From assembly GCA_033239125.1 (NCBI GenBank), contig BSWB01000003.1, forward strand, positions 29,155,001-29,219,000: DNA of 64,000 bases, given 5' to 3'. Positions 63,489 through 64,000 of the stretch are shown in pieces. A program made the position numbers and the translations under genes. This DNA is from Fagopyrum homotropicum. Taxonomy: Eukaryota; Streptophyta; Magnoliopsida; Caryophyllales; Polygonaceae. The number at the start of each line of letters is the position of its first letter. The first letter of the stretch is position 1. Under the pieces are notes generated by a model. That model ran no database searches, was not told the DNA's origin, and saw nothing but the letters and a program-made list of their open reading frames with translations.

Positions 63489-64000
63489 ATCATTAGTTGG
63501 AGAGGCAATAGCTTCAACCCATCTCGAAACATAATCTACAGCTAGAAGTATGTATTGGTTTCCACAAGATAATGGAAAGGGTCTCATAAAGTCTATTCCC
63601 CAAACGTCAAAGATTTCCACCTCCTGAATGTTATTTAGAGGCATCTCGTTTCTCTTAGAGATGTTTCTTGTTCTTTGAAAAGCATCACAACACGAAACAA
63701 AGGTTTGCACATCCTTAAACAAAGTAGGCCAAAAGAATCCAGATTGCATTACCTTAGCGCTAGTTTTATTGGAACTAGCGTGTCCTCCACAAGGTAGTGA
63801 ATGACAATGACGAATGACACCTTGCATTTCGTCTTCCGGCACACATCTCCTAATGATGCTGTCAGGATCTCTCTTGAAGAGTAGAGATTCATTCCAAAAG
63901 TATTGCCGGACATCCCTAAAGAACTTCTTCTTTTGTGCATAGGATAATCCGGGAGGTATTTCCCGACAAATCAAATAGTTAACAAAATCAGCAAACCATG
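63489..64000 (-). CDS. Athila A integrase, N-terminal part (continues off right edge)
   Basis: Open minus-strand frame entering at 64000 and reaching the D insertion at 63489. It carries WFADFVNYLICREIPPG, the integrase HHCC region (RHCHSLPCGGHASSNKT, CDAFQRTRN with one Cys changed to Phe) and the first catalytic Asp (WGIDFM), ending after SPTND. The rest of the domain is at 31325-30561 in the matching frame. Loss of one zinc-binding Cys suggests some decay. Gag, protease, RT and the 5' LTR of A lie beyond the window. Confidence 0.85.

Overview
The window is plant nuclear DNA, most likely from a eudicot. It is almost entirely nested Ty3/gypsy LTR retrotransposons of two clades: Athila (tRNA-Asp primer site TGGCGCCGTTGCCGGGG, no chromodomain, extra ORF after pol) and Tekay/Del chromoviruses (initiator-Met primer site, CCHC gag, C-terminal chromodomain). 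I see no intact host gene, tRNA, rRNA or CRISPR. Such a stack of elements inside elements suggests a pericentromeric or other heterochromatic block; that is inference.

Layout. 1-2341: the 5' LTR of an Athila (minus strand, body off the left edge) inserted into an older Athila integrase fragment, then a scrap of Tekay-like LTR. 2342-5685: a copia LTR remnant, anonymous DNA, and a non-autonomous Mutator-like element (3732-5515) with a 9-bp target duplication. 5686-10577: a plus-strand Tekay-like LTR and a non-coding internal region. 10578-31325 plus 63484-64000: two minus-strand Athila bodies (C and A) sharing one LTR. A complete but dead Tekay element (B, 16283-26308, target duplication TGACG) sits inside that shared LTR. 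A's integrase is interrupted by plus-strand Athila D (31326-63483, duplication ATGGC). D contains plus-strand Athila F (40658-61816, duplication GTATG) in its 3' region. F contains minus-strand Athila E (41163-50562, duplication TTGGG) in its 5' LTR. LTR pairs differ by roughly 3% in B, D and F and roughly 1% in E (by-eye counts), which agrees with the nesting order.

How the parts work. Each full Athila would be transcribed from its LTR (TATA boxes visible in most), primed by tRNA-Asp, and translated as Gag-protease-RT-RNase H-integrase. An additional ORF (eORF) lies after pol. F keeps an open 1796-codon Gag-Pol frame; A's integrase is open across the D insertion; E has lost gag and eORF; D has lost integrase; C is truncated in RT.

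Most notable observations. (1) Every Athila lineage carries many copies of a short dyad with form arm-CG-NN-CG-arm. The arms are lineage-specific (CCACG..CGTGG in A, C, E and the left-edge element; CCTCG..CGAGG in D; AAATCG..CGATTT in F), yet the arrays occupy equivalent places: next to the LTR TATA box, next to a second internal TATA box, after the conserved ACCCTGAGAG LTR word, and in the protease-RT spacer. (2) A, D and F each have a TATA box 444-450 bp before the eORF start, an apparent internal promoter. (3) The polypurine tracts are preceded by hairpins with GGA/GGGA loops whose stems covary between lineages, and each Athila has two such modules. (4) Two further non-coding blocks are conserved in all four Athilas: a hairpin after pol and a 3' block of about 170 bp.
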